From Paenibacillus sp. JNUCC-31 (lineage in GTDB: Bacteria; Bacillota; Bacilli; Paenibacillales; Paenibacillaceae), in the NCBI RefSeq assembly GCF_014844075.1, contig NZ_CP062165.1, positions 1,302,001-1,366,000 of the forward strand: a DNA stretch of 64,000 nucleotides. Reading direction: 5' to 3'. The notes beneath the pieces are model-generated. The model searched no databases and was not told the origin of the DNA. It worked only from the letters and a program-made list of their open reading frames with translations. The position numbers and the translations under genes were made by a program. Shown here one piece after another: positions 8,342 through 16,800 of this stretch (positions are counted from its first letter, which is position 1; each line of letters opens with the position of its first letter).

Positions 8342-8423
8342 TATGAATGTGAAGCTGTATTCCGGGAGCTGGAGCGACTGGATTAGTTATGAGGAGAATT
8401 CGGTGGCGACGGGGGAAGAGTAA
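8342..8423 (+). pseudogene. Rhodanese 3'-end remnant, copy 2
   Basis: The last 80 bp of the rhodanese gene (7134-7214) recur here with scattered substitutions: the encoded tail reads NVKLYSGSWSDWISYEENSV then ATGEE and stop, against NVRLYSGSWSDWISYEENPV ATGEK in the intact gene. Nothing upstream continues the rhodanese domain. A GC hairpin terminator follows, as in the intact copy. Confidence 0.85.
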
Positions 8424-8434
8424 GGGGCGAGAGG

Positions 8435-8456
8435 CCGCGTCGGACGCGGTTTTTTT
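8435..8456 (+). terminator. Intrinsic terminator after rhodanese remnant
   Basis: A 6-bp stem CCGCGT/ACGCGG with loop CGG is followed by seven T. It sits at the same relative place as the terminator of the intact rhodanese gene. Confidence 0.8.
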
Positions 8457-8887
8457 GGGGGGTTATGATAGGTTGCTGTTTGAGGACCTGTTGCCGCCCA
8501 CTTTTGGCTTTTCTGTCAACAGCTTGCAAACAATCGTTGGTTGCAAATGGTTGTAAGTGCCTGAGCCAGCCACAGCGGGCGGTCGCATCAGGTTGCTCTT
8601 GAATGCTTTCCCCCTTGTCTCAGTCCGTTCAGACCAGGAACGGTGAATCCTTTCGTGTGGAGCAAGTGCAAGATCGTCATACGGAGCGATTTGGTAACAA
8701 CGTAGTAAAACTTGCTCCGCCAAACTTTCGTCACGACTTTCCTTCGCTGCGATTGCTATGACAAGCGGCAATCAACCGGAGCAAAGATGCACCCAAGTGA
8801 TTGCCGCGATAATGCGATTTTTCGATTTAAGGTGTCCGTCAAACATAAATCGCTAGCTCTTCGGACAGGTTTTTCGAACCCGTTAAT
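8457..8887. other. Intergenic stretch without a recognisable gene
   Basis: About 430 bp between the remnant's terminator and the SDR gene. A 102-codon frame exists on the minus strand (8463-8771), but it has no convincing ribosome binding site, low-complexity composition and no recognisable domain, so I do not call it. The only structure I see is the inverted repeat at 8765-8807. Confidence 0.5.
8765..8807. repeat. 10-bp perfect inverted repeat
   Basis: GCGGCAATCA (8765-8774) pairs with TGATTGCCGC (8798-8807) across a 23-nt spacer, downstream of the SDR stop. No T run follows on either strand, so it may be a processing or regulatory hairpin or a protein site rather than a terminator. Confidence 0.6.
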
Positions 8888-9652
8888 TTACAGATGAGAT
8901 CCGCCACTTGCATCAATTAATTGACCAGTGACCCAACGGCTGTCCGACGAGGCCAGAAAGGCAGCAATATCTGCAACATCTTCAGGCTCCCCCCACCTTT
9001 TAAAGGTTGAAAGACCAGCGGCAGATTTCTGTCCATTGGGATTTTGCAACGTCCCGGCATTCATCTCTGTATTAATGATACCAGGCTGGATGGCATTCAC
9101 CGTAATATTACGGCTCCCAAGCTGTTGAGCCAAGATGTGCGTAAGCGTGTCGACTGCACCCTTCGACATGCTGTAGGCGAAAACACTGGGGGAGGCCACA
9201 CGTGTTACAAACGAAGAGATATTGATAATATGGCCTCCATCTCTCAGACGTGGTAAAGCTTGTTGGGTAACAAAAAGCAGTGCCTTGACATTAATGTTCA
9301 TGACCTCGTTGAAAGATTCTTCCGTCGTCTCTTCAAAGGTTACAACTTGTCCGATTCCAGCATTATTCACAAGAATGTCAAAACGATTATCACCTGTACG
9401 TTCCTGAAGGGCTTCATCCAAAGCCACATATAAATCATGAATGCCGTTAAGGGTACTTAAGTCAGCACCGATCGCGAATGCGGCACCTCCATTTTGCTCT
9501 ATCTGATGAACAACTTCCTCTGCTTCATTTTGTCTTTTTCCATAGTGTACTGCAACTACTGCGCCCTCCTGCGCTAGACGCAACGCAATACCACGACCAA
9601 TTCCCCGGCTTGCACCGGTTACTAAAGCGATTTTACCCTTCAACTTACTCAT
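8888..9652 (-). CDS. SDR-family NAD(P)-dependent oxidoreductase
   Basis: The product of about 254 residues is a classical short-chain dehydrogenase: TGASRGIGRGIA cofactor motif near the N-terminus, NNAG at about residue 90, the catalytic Ser in INISSF, the YSMSK catalytic Tyr/Lys pair, and a PG motif (IQPGIINTEM). The end VTGQLIDASGGSHL is typical of the FabG/glucose-1-dehydrogenase-like group. A basic residue after the glycine motif favours NADP(H). I start at ATG 9652, with AAGGAG 8 nt upstream. The substrate is unknown. It is separated from the PKS line by the DJ-1 gene and on present evidence is not part of it. Confidence 0.9.
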   Translation of the reverse strand: MSKLKGKIALVTGASRGIGRGIALRLAQEGAVVAVHYGKRQNEAEEVVHQIEQNGGAAFAIGADLSTLNGIHDLYVALDEALQERTGDNRFDILVNNAGIGQVVTFEETTEESFNEVMNINVKALLFVTQQALPRLRDGGHIINISSFVTRVASPSVFAYSMSKGAVDTLTHILAQQLGSRNITVNAIQPGIINTEMNAGTLQNPNGQKSAAGLSTFKRWGEPEDVADIAAFLASSDSRWVTGQLIDASGGSHL

Positions 9653-9757
9653 GCCTTCATCTCCTTGTTTGGAATTCATGGTCAATTATATTGCAAGGTG
9701 ACATTTGAAATGTTGCTCTCTCATTCGGAATTCATGTTATCGTCAATAGCCTACGGG

Positions 9758-9924
9758 AAGCTAAAACTGTTCCCCCAGAGCGACTGGCTCAGTTGAAGAA
9801 GCGAAGCGTTCGCCTTCATCTCCGGATTTTTCCTTTTGGAGAAGGGAATCCAGAAAATCTGGGGATAACAGCGATCGGAAGATGGTACTGCAATCGGAGT
9901 GGTCTAGTGTAAAGTTTATAGCTT
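9758..9924. repeat. Structured intergenic repeat, copy 2
   Basis: This 167-bp segment matches the core of the element at 6135-6315: from 9795 GAAGAAGCGAAGCG onward, through the hairpin around 9820-9865, GGGGATAACAGCGATCGGAAG, and the GTGTAAAG end. The terminal inverted repeat is different in sequence (AAGCTA 9758-9763 with TAGCTT 9919-9924), yet is at the same place. The central stem is kept with compensating and G-U changes. It lies between the SDR gene and the DJ-1 gene. Confidence 0.6.
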
Positions 9925-9975
9925 ACATAGATTAAAAAAACAAACTATTTTCACAATAAAAAGATAATAGTAGCC

Positions 9976-10083
9976 CTATCGAGTCTTGCAAAAAAAGTAG
10001 ACCAGACTTGAGGCTAGCATTCCTCCCAACATTAGTCCAGCTCCCACTACCCTCCAAAGACTGATGATAAACTCATCTTGCAT
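9976..10083 (-). CDS. Possible single-pass membrane microprotein (35 aa)
   Basis: ATG at 10083 opens a 35-codon frame: a polar start MQDEFIISLWR, then a hydrophobic Gly/Leu/Met-rich helix VVGAGLMLGGMLASSLVYFF, then a basic CKTR tail. This is the layout of a small bacterial membrane protein with the positive end inside. Against it, no Shine-Dalgarno sequence is visible before the ATG and it lies antisense to the leader of the DJ-1 gene. It could be a remnant of a larger membrane protein. Confidence 0.3.
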   Translation of the reverse strand: MQDEFIISLWRVVGAGLMLGGMLASSLVYFFCKTR

Positions 10084-10132
10084 TGTTATATTTTACTCGG
10101 TAGATAATTTATAGCTAAAGGAGAATAATCAA

Positions 10133-11485
10133 TTGAAAATTGTATTACGCATCACCATTTATCTGATCGTTTTTGTGTTTATCGTGGGAGGAACAGGAGC
10201 CATCGGATTTATCAACACAATGAATTCCGGAATGTCAGTTTACGATAAAACTGCGCCTTCATTAACGAATGTACAAATACCAAAATATGACGCTAGTAAA
10301 CCAACAGTGGCTGTACTATTGGAGAACGAAGTGACAGAGGTGTTCGACTTCCTCGTTCCTTACGAGATGTTTGCGATGACAGAAGCTTACAATGTGTATG
10401 GTGTTGCTCCTGACCGTAAAATCAAATCCCTTACTGGGGGACTTGATGTTATCCCACATTATTCATTCGATGAGATGGACACGATGTTAGGTAAAAGTCC
10501 AGACATTATCGTCATTCCATTTATGCCGATTTTGAACGATAAAAAGTATGCTCCTGTTCGTGAATGGATTCAAAAGCATTCGGGTAATCAGACGATTTTA
10601 CTCTCTATTTGTAACGGAGCAGAAAACCTGGCAGATACTGGATTGTTGAATGGTAAATCAGCTGCTACACATTGGGGCGACATTAATCGACTTATCAAAA
10701 AATATCCAGAAATTCACTGGGTGAAGGATCAACGTTACGTTGCGCAAGGAAATATCGTATCTTCCGCGGGTCTGACATCAGGAATTGATGCCACGTTGTA
10801 TGTCATCTCCCAGCAGCTGGGTGATGCGGCTGCAAAAAAAATAGCAGACGATATGAACTATCCTTCTTATAATTATGTGATAAATCCAAATATGAAGCCC
10901 TTTAGTGCCGGACTTAGTGATATCACATACGTATTAAATAATGCCTATCAATGGAACAAAGTCAAAGCAGGCGTACTCCTGTACAATGGCGCAGATGAAC
11001 TGGATTTGTCTGCTGCATTTGATACGTACGGTGCCTCCGGCACGACAAGGACACTTACGATATCCAATAAAAATGAACCCATCGTAACGAAACATGGTCT
11101 GAACCTGGTCGCGCGTTATCAAACACCAAACGTACCAAAGCTCGCTAAAATGATTGTCGTTGGTCCCGATGCTGAGGCTATAGCTGCCGAGGACATTAAG
11201 CAATGGAATAACAGTGACAATGGTGCGGAGTTACTGTTCCTGCACCGTGATATGGCAGAGCGATTTGCGATGGACCCTGCATTTGAGGATTTGGCAAAAC
11301 AGGAAGATATCCAAACTGCGAAATTTGCAGCTAAGCGTCTTGAATATCGTGCCACAGACCACCTGAAGCTGGAAGGCAAACCTTTCTCCTTTGAAGCGTT
11401 TGGTCTACCTATTTTACTTGGCATACTAGCTTTAATAATTGCCTCATTTATTGATAGACGTTTCTTCGGTAGGAAACAAGGCTAG
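10133..11485 (+). CDS. Membrane-anchored DJ-1/PfpI family protein
   Basis: The 450-residue product starts with TTG (10133) preceded by AAAGGAGA. It has an N-terminal hydrophobic anchor (about residues 5-28) and a first DJ-1/PfpI domain at about 55-240. The nucleophile elbow is LLSICNGAENLADTGLLNGK with Cys160, followed by ATHW, as in the GATase1 domain of GlxA/FtrA-type proteins. A second, partial DJ-1-like segment follows (about 280-370: VKAGVLLYNGADELDLSAAF, KMIVVGPDA) that lacks the Cys elbow. A C-terminal membrane helix (about 425-444) and basic tail close the protein. There is no AraC-type DNA-binding domain, so it is not a GlxA-type regulator. Enzymatic role is unknown. A rhodanese-gene remnant begins directly after its stop codon. 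Confidence 0.82.
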   Translation: MKIVLRITIYLIVFVFIVGGTGAIGFINTMNSGMSVYDKTAPSLTNVQIPKYDASKPTVAVLLENEVTEVFDFLVPYEMFAMTEAYNVYGVAPDRKIKSLTGGLDVIPHYSFDEMDTMLGKSPDIIVIPFMPILNDKKYAPVREWIQKHSGNQTILLSICNGAENLADTGLLNGKSAATHWGDINRLIKKYPEIHWVKDQRYVAQGNIVSSAGLTSGIDATLYVISQQLGDAAAKKIADDMNYPSYNYVINPNMKPFSAGLSDITYVLNNAYQWNKVKAGVLLYNGADELDLSAAFDTYGASGTTRTLTISNKNEPIVTKHGLNLVARYQTPNVPKLAKMIVVGPDAEAIAAEDIKQWNNSDNGAELLFLHRDMAERFAMDPAFEDLAKQEDIQTAKFAAKRLEYRATDHLKLEGKPFSFEAFGLPILLGILALIIASFIDRRFFGRKQG

Positions 11486-11560
11486 CTCAAGCTATATACA
11501 GGAAACTGGAGTGATGGGATCAGCTATGAGGAGAATCCAGTAGTTACCGGAGAAGAATAA
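11486..11560 (+). pseudogene. Rhodanese 3'-end remnant, copy 3
   Basis: Immediately after the DJ-1 stop, 75 bp encode KLYTGNWSDGISYEENPVVT then GEE and stop, matching the last residues of the intact rhodanese. It is more diverged than copy 2. A GC-rich hairpin follows at the same distance as in the intact gene. Confidence 0.8.
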
Positions 11561-11580
11561 GCGCATTAAACAAAGTAATG

Positions 11581-11599
11581 GCCCGCGAAGGACGCGGGC
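11581..11599 (+). terminator. GC hairpin, probable terminator of the DJ-1 gene
   Basis: GCCCGCG and CGCGGGC form a perfect 7-bp stem with a 5-nt loop. The following T run is weak (CTACTTGG), so it may be an imperfect copy of the rhodanese terminator now serving the DJ-1 gene. Confidence 0.6.
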
Positions 11600-11864
11600 T
11601 ACTTGGTGTTCTATGCCTTATATTGGGGAATACCGATGTATTGGCCATATATCGACTAATTTTAGAAACTAAGCGTTCTCAAAATATTTGAAAAATCCAA
11701 CCGTTTCACCAGGTATCCATAAAAGCTAGAGTTGAAATGGAAAAACATCTGTATATTCACATTTCAATCTCCCCCTAACTAAAAGCAGGTCAACCAGATA
11801 TCTCTTAACCGTTATCGTGAGTCTGCTCTCTCCTCACCTTCTAACTAATATTGTACGTCAATCA
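11600..11864. other. Intergenic region at the 3' end of the PKS gene cluster
   Basis: I see no gene here. An 8-bp inverted repeat (TTGAAATG 11732-11739, CATTTCAA 11760-11767) with a 20-nt loop is the only structure. It lacks a T run on the minus strand, so a clear terminator for the cluster is not evident. Confidence 0.5.
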
Positions 11865-13190
11865 TCAACTGTATTTAATCGATGACTCTATCCAATCAGT
11901 CAGAGAGGCCACAACCTCATCTAAAAAACGATTCACTGTCTCTTGATTGTTTGAGGACTGGTGATACCCTACAGACAATGTAAGCTGATTATTGTATGTA
12001 TTCGCACCCAATGCAAAATGAGGCGAATATATAATAGGCGGGATCATATATGCATCCACTACTTCCTGATCTCCAAAGTAAATCGTATTAGCACTCAGCA
12101 TGCCAAAATTGGTTATGCATGGGGTTGCCTTCTTCGATTCTATAGCTGTCATAGATTGCTGCTGCAACCATTGATAGCTTGCATTGAATCCATACGTTGA
12201 TAACATCTCCATTCCAAGGGCAGGCTGGATACCAAACAAGTCCGATTTCGCATGCCCCAAAGCTACGACTACTTTCTCCAGTGTCTGATCAAACGGTTCA
12301 TGCTCTTGAGGAAGTATAGCAATATAAGCCATACCTGACAGATTGGATACCGGATCCATTACATTGTCTTCTAGATACCGCCGCAAATTAACCGTTAAGC
12401 TAATTTCCTTTGTTTCCTCCTCTTTATCATAGTCAACTACTTTAAAAAGTCCGCGATAAAAAGCAGTCACTAGAAGATCGTTAATTGTGACTGCTTTTTG
12501 CTTTGAAATATTTCTCAGTTCTATAAAAAGTTCTTTATCTAATCTTCGCATTGATACATGGGGAAATTCGTTCGATCCTGGTTGAGATGGAACCCCCCAA
12601 GTTGGCTCTGGCATGTCCTTAGGGTTAAGAATCGTTTGGTAATCAACTATACCCACTGCATCAAATAATCGCTGCTGACTTCTTTCTCCAGTGTACGGAC
12701 AAGAAAATTCGGCCTTTGAGCCTACATTTAATTGAGAATATACTTCAGAGAGAAGCAAAAGATACTCTTTGAAGCCCGCAGCATCGCAGCAAGCATGAAA
12801 GATTTTGATGCACAGCACATCCGACGATCCACGGAATAATGCAGCTCTCATTGCAGGCCCACTCTCAAAATCATTTTTTTCCACTATATATGATGCAACT
12901 GCTTCGTCTAAGCTTTCTTCCAACGAACCTAGACGGAATTCAGCTGATACCGCCATTTCTGCCTTCTCCCAATAAGGTCGGACAGGATCTTCTACAAATC
13001 GGCATGCGAGGATGGGCTGTAAACCAACCGTAATTTGTATAGCTTCGTTTAAAAGATTAGGATCCAACCTTCCCTCGAACTTCAAAACATAGGAGATTTG
13101 CTGGTTTCCAATGAAAGATCGATAAATGTAGTTCATCATATCTTGTGCCTCTACAGGGAAAACTTCTTTATGCTCTAACGTGTTATCCAT
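11865..13190 (-). CDS. Stand-alone condensation-like acyltransferase; candidate chain-release enzyme
   Basis: The 441-residue protein is a single domain of the condensation/PapA/alcohol-acyltransferase superfamily. The active-site region reads FHACCDAAGF: the catalytic second His (His132) and the structural Asp136 of HHxxxDG are present, while the first His is Phe and the Gly is Ala. Later regions (TVNLRRYL, SNLSGMAY, ITNFGML) fit the C-terminal half of the same fold. Such enzymes move acyl groups from carrier proteins or CoA to amines or alcohols. It is the last gene of the cluster, with AAGGAGG before ATG. Because no thioesterase or reductase domain is found in the line, release or acylation of the finished chain is the natural guess. 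Tailoring (O-acylation) is the alternative. Confidence 0.75.
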   Translation of the reverse strand: MDNTLEHKEVFPVEAQDMMNYIYRSFIGNQQISYVLKFEGRLDPNLLNEAIQITVGLQPILACRFVEDPVRPYWEKAEMAVSAEFRLGSLEESLDEAVASYIVEKNDFESGPAMRAALFRGSSDVLCIKIFHACCDAAGFKEYLLLLSEVYSQLNVGSKAEFSCPYTGERSQQRLFDAVGIVDYQTILNPKDMPEPTWGVPSQPGSNEFPHVSMRRLDKELFIELRNISKQKAVTINDLLVTAFYRGLFKVVDYDKEEETKEISLTVNLRRYLEDNVMDPVSNLSGMAYIAILPQEHEPFDQTLEKVVVALGHAKSDLFGIQPALGMEMLSTYGFNASYQWLQQQSMTAIESKKATPCITNFGMLSANTIYFGDQEVVDAYMIPPIIYSPHFALGANTYNNQLTLSVGYHQSSNNQETVNRFLDEVVASLTDWIESSIKYS

Positions 13191-13233
13191 AGTTTCCTCC
13201 TTAGATATATGTTCCTCTATTCTTTTAAATCAT

Positions 13234-13773
13234 TTACTCTTTGATTTGGACAAACTCATTTGGGACGTTACGAATATAATTACCAATAATTGAAATTGTT
13301 GTTGGGACTATCTTTTCAAAAGCTAAATGAAGACTTCTAACATAAGGTCGTAATTCAGGGTGTTTCACCAAATCGGAATGAAAATAATCCTTCCAATTCG
13401 GATCGTGTTTTTGATTAACTTGTTTCAGTAAGTCAAATGTTTTTTCGCAATCATTAAGAAAAAGCAACAATGCTTCGTCCCCAATAGTTGAAACTCCAGC
13501 TTTCAGTTCCGGCCAATAACTCTGTTCTGACTCCCTCATATACGGAATCCATGTATAGAACTGATCGATTTCCTTATCCGAATGATCATAGAGCACCCAG
13601 AACATAAAAACTGCGCGCTGACCTAAAGTAAGTTTCTTATAGACCTCAAATTTGTTTAATGGAGCCTCACCACTATGCATTTCATGAACCGTCGGTAAAA
13701 TAACCGCTCTAAACAGTTCCTCATCATCAAAATTTTCCCATTCTTTCCGTTCCAACGTAACTAACATACCCAT
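13234..13773 (-). CDS. Hypothetical protein inside the PKS cluster
   Basis: The 179-residue product is acidic, soluble and probably mostly helical, without signal peptide or membrane helix. It contains many aromatic residues (WENFDDEELFRAVI, AVFMFWVLYDHSDKEIDQFY, YWPELKAG, NWKDYF). I do not recognise a family. ATG 13773 has only a close GGGGA; a second in-frame ATG at 13767 would give better spacing. It is in line with, and 60 nt after, the last PKS gene, and 43 nt before the condensation-like gene, so it is very probably co-transcribed. It may be an accessory or self-protection protein, but sequence gives no basis for a function. Confidence 0.7.
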   Translation of the reverse strand: MGMLVTLERKEWENFDDEELFRAVILPTVHEMHSGEAPLNKFEVYKKLTLGQRAVFMFWVLYDHSDKEIDQFYTWIPYMRESEQSYWPELKAGVSTIGDEALLLFLNDCEKTFDLLKQVNQKHDPNWKDYFHSDLVKHPELRPYVRSLHLAFEKIVPTTISIIGNYIRNVPNEFVQIKE

Positions 13774-13833
13774 TCCCCACTTTCATAATTAATAAGTAGA
13801 CTCTTCTTCAAGATTAACAACTTGTGCAATTAA

Positions 13834-16800
13834 CTAGACAACGATGTTTTGTTCCGGAGACTCCAGATAAGCGGTTAAACCTGCAATTGTAGGATAGTTA
13901 TAGATATAATAAATATTTACATCCACATGATACTGATTCCGTATTTTCGAAGCTAACTGTAGTCCCAAAAGCGAATGACCGCCCAATTCAAAGAAATTAT
14001 CATGAATCCCAACTGCCTCGATACCCAGTAGTTCTCCAAAAATAGCCTCAAGAGATCTTTCGATATCATTAGATGGGGCTTCGTAGGCTGTAACCAGGTC
14101 TGGCCGAGAATGCTTGGCTTCCTTTTCCATTTCCTTCGAGTTTGCTTTTTGAAGAGGTTCTAATGAGACCCACTTTTTATATCTGTTATTCAAATCAGTT
14201 GCCGAAATATCTAGCTCCACAACTCCACTTACGGCAAAGGAGTGCTCAAAGCAATCAATACCTTCTTCGTGCGTCAATACAGACGGCTCCAAGCGTGCGT
14301 ATACAGCATCAGGTAGATAATTCCGAATCTGCCCCCACTCAATAACCCAAGAATCCCAGCATTGTACAACCCAATTCTGCTCGTCCATTCGATTCTGTCT
14401 AGTAAGGTAAGCTTTGGCATAGTTTGAAACAGTCGCAATTTGAATAAAACCATCCCCACCGAGCACTGAGCCTAACGAATTCAGCATAATACGGAAATCA
14501 AGGGGTTTATTATGAAAATAACGTTCCATCACAATTAAGCTAAATACGACATTATCAAAATGTTCCTCCCAAGTATCCTTACTGGTACTTGCTATGGATC
14601 GAACCCTCTTTGCATTTGAAGCCCCTGGAGCATGGATAATTCCTGTTATCGTGCCTACTTGAGCTTGAACAGACGTCAGTAATGTGTCAACTTCCTCCAT
14701 ATTCCCAATCCTACCTATATACTGTGCGCCATTCTCAACTAGTGAGACTGCATGTTGAATTCTCTGACTTATCGGATCATCATCACCTTTTTCCAGCAGC
14801 CATTTGTTCCAATCCGCTTGCTCCGGAAAATTGCTCTCCTCAAGTATAAGTACCTTCGCCCCGATATTGCGTACCATGTGTTCGGATATGAGGTAACCTA
14901 TGCCTTCCAATGCTCCAAATACAAGATAAATACCATCGCTCCGCAGTGTGTTATATCGTGGCGCGTCCTTCTCTACTTTCAGAGACTCATATTTCCGAAC
15001 AAAACGCTTCTCTCCTCGGTAAGCGCATACAAGTTCGTTGGTTGGATGTTCGATTTCTTTTCGAACTGCCACTACGGTTTGATTGCGCTGCTTAGAAGAT
15101 GGTTCCGATTCTAAGACAGACAGATCGATAAGCCGGCAAACAAAATTGTCATACGCCTGCTGCACAACAAGTAACAAACCATAAATCGTGCTTGCATCTA
15201 CACAAAGCGTTTCATTACCCAACACGTCAAACGCATTATTAGTTAATGCAATAAGTTCTACTTTTTTAGTAAGCAATCGTTCATCAATGGCTTGAACGAG
15301 TTGTAGCAACGCGAAGAATCCATTGCTCTGGGCATTGATTAATGTTTTGAGATTAGGTTCACTTTCGTAGGAAGCTGTGTCCAGCCCCCATGCAAAAATA
15401 ATGCTGTCTGGTAAAAGATCCGATTCGTGCAAAACGGTCAGCATTCTGCGAAAGTCATCCGGTTCCGTAGGGTTAAGAACGAAAGATAACTCTTCCGTTT
15501 GCTTGTACCGTTTGCCAATTGTCACTTTAATCGTTGTTCCAGGCTCCTTCTCATATGAAGAAGCGATGGCATCACCTACCTCAAATTTATCAAGGAAAAT
15601 CATACGAACTTTAGCTTCCTGAGGTTTATGAATGAAGGATAATGATGACGTTCTCCATGACGGCAAATAGTACCAGTCACTCATGTCATCCAATTTTTTG
15701 AAATAATCATCATGCTGAGCTGCAAGCTGCTCGGTTGGAGATGCTGCAGGCTCAACCCAATATCTTGTTCGTTCAAATGGATATGTTGGTAACGGAACGC
15801 GACGAGGCGACCTACGCTCCCAGCGTACTGACCAATCGATCTCTCTGCCTTTAATCCATGCCTCAAGCTCAGGATCCTGCCATAAGAAACTCTCATTAGA
15901 CTGTACATCTCTAGCATCAAGTAACAATCCAGGTTCCCTCTCTCGCAAGATAAAAACGGCTTCCTCAATGGTTCTAGCTCGTAGAGCTCTTCGGTGTGAA
16001 AATGAACGCCGACCACATTGAAGCGTGTAAGCGACGTTCTCGATTGAAAGTTCGGGATGGTTTCCTAAATAATCGGCTAAGTTGACTGTCACACGCTCCA
16101 AAGCTTCTTGAGAACGTGCTGATAAAAGAAGTGTGTGCTGCTCTACATCTTGTATTGTAGCTGGCTGAGCTGATACTGCAGGAGCTTCTTCCACAATAAC
16201 GTGGCAGTTAGTCCCACCAATCCCCATGGAGCTTACTCCTGCACGTAATGGTCCTGACTCCATTTCCCAATCCATTAACGTTGAATTAACAAAGAAAGGG
16301 CTACTCTCAAAGTCGATCTTTGGATTAGGGCTCTTATAATGGAGGCTTGGCGGCAGTTGTCTATTTTGTAGCGATAGAATCGTTTTAATCAATCCAGCGA
16401 TACCGGCTGCTGAGTTCAAATGGCCAATATTCGTTTTTACAGATCCAATCGGACAGAATGCTTGACGGTCTGTACCGTAACGAAAAGCTTGGCTTAAAGC
16501 AGCAATCTCAATAGGGTCGCCCAAAGCAGTTCCCGTACCATGGGCCTCAACATAGTTAATTTGGTCTGGAGAAAGCCCGGATACCGCAAGCGCCTCAACG
16601 ATGACTTTACTTTGCCCTTCAACGCTTGGGGCGGTATACCCAACTTTATTTGATCCATCATTATTTATCGCTGACCCTTTAATAACTGCATGAATGCTGT
16701 CTCCGTCTCTGATTGCATCTGCCAGTCTCTTCAATACAACGACTCCGCAGCCGTCTCCCCAAATTGTCCCCCCTGCGTCAGCGTCAAAGGCTCGGCAATG

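Noticed and set aside
8463..8771. 102-codon minus-strand frame downstream of the SDR gene
   Set aside because: No ribosome binding site, no recognisable domain and an inverted repeat overlapping its 5' edge; more likely non-coding.
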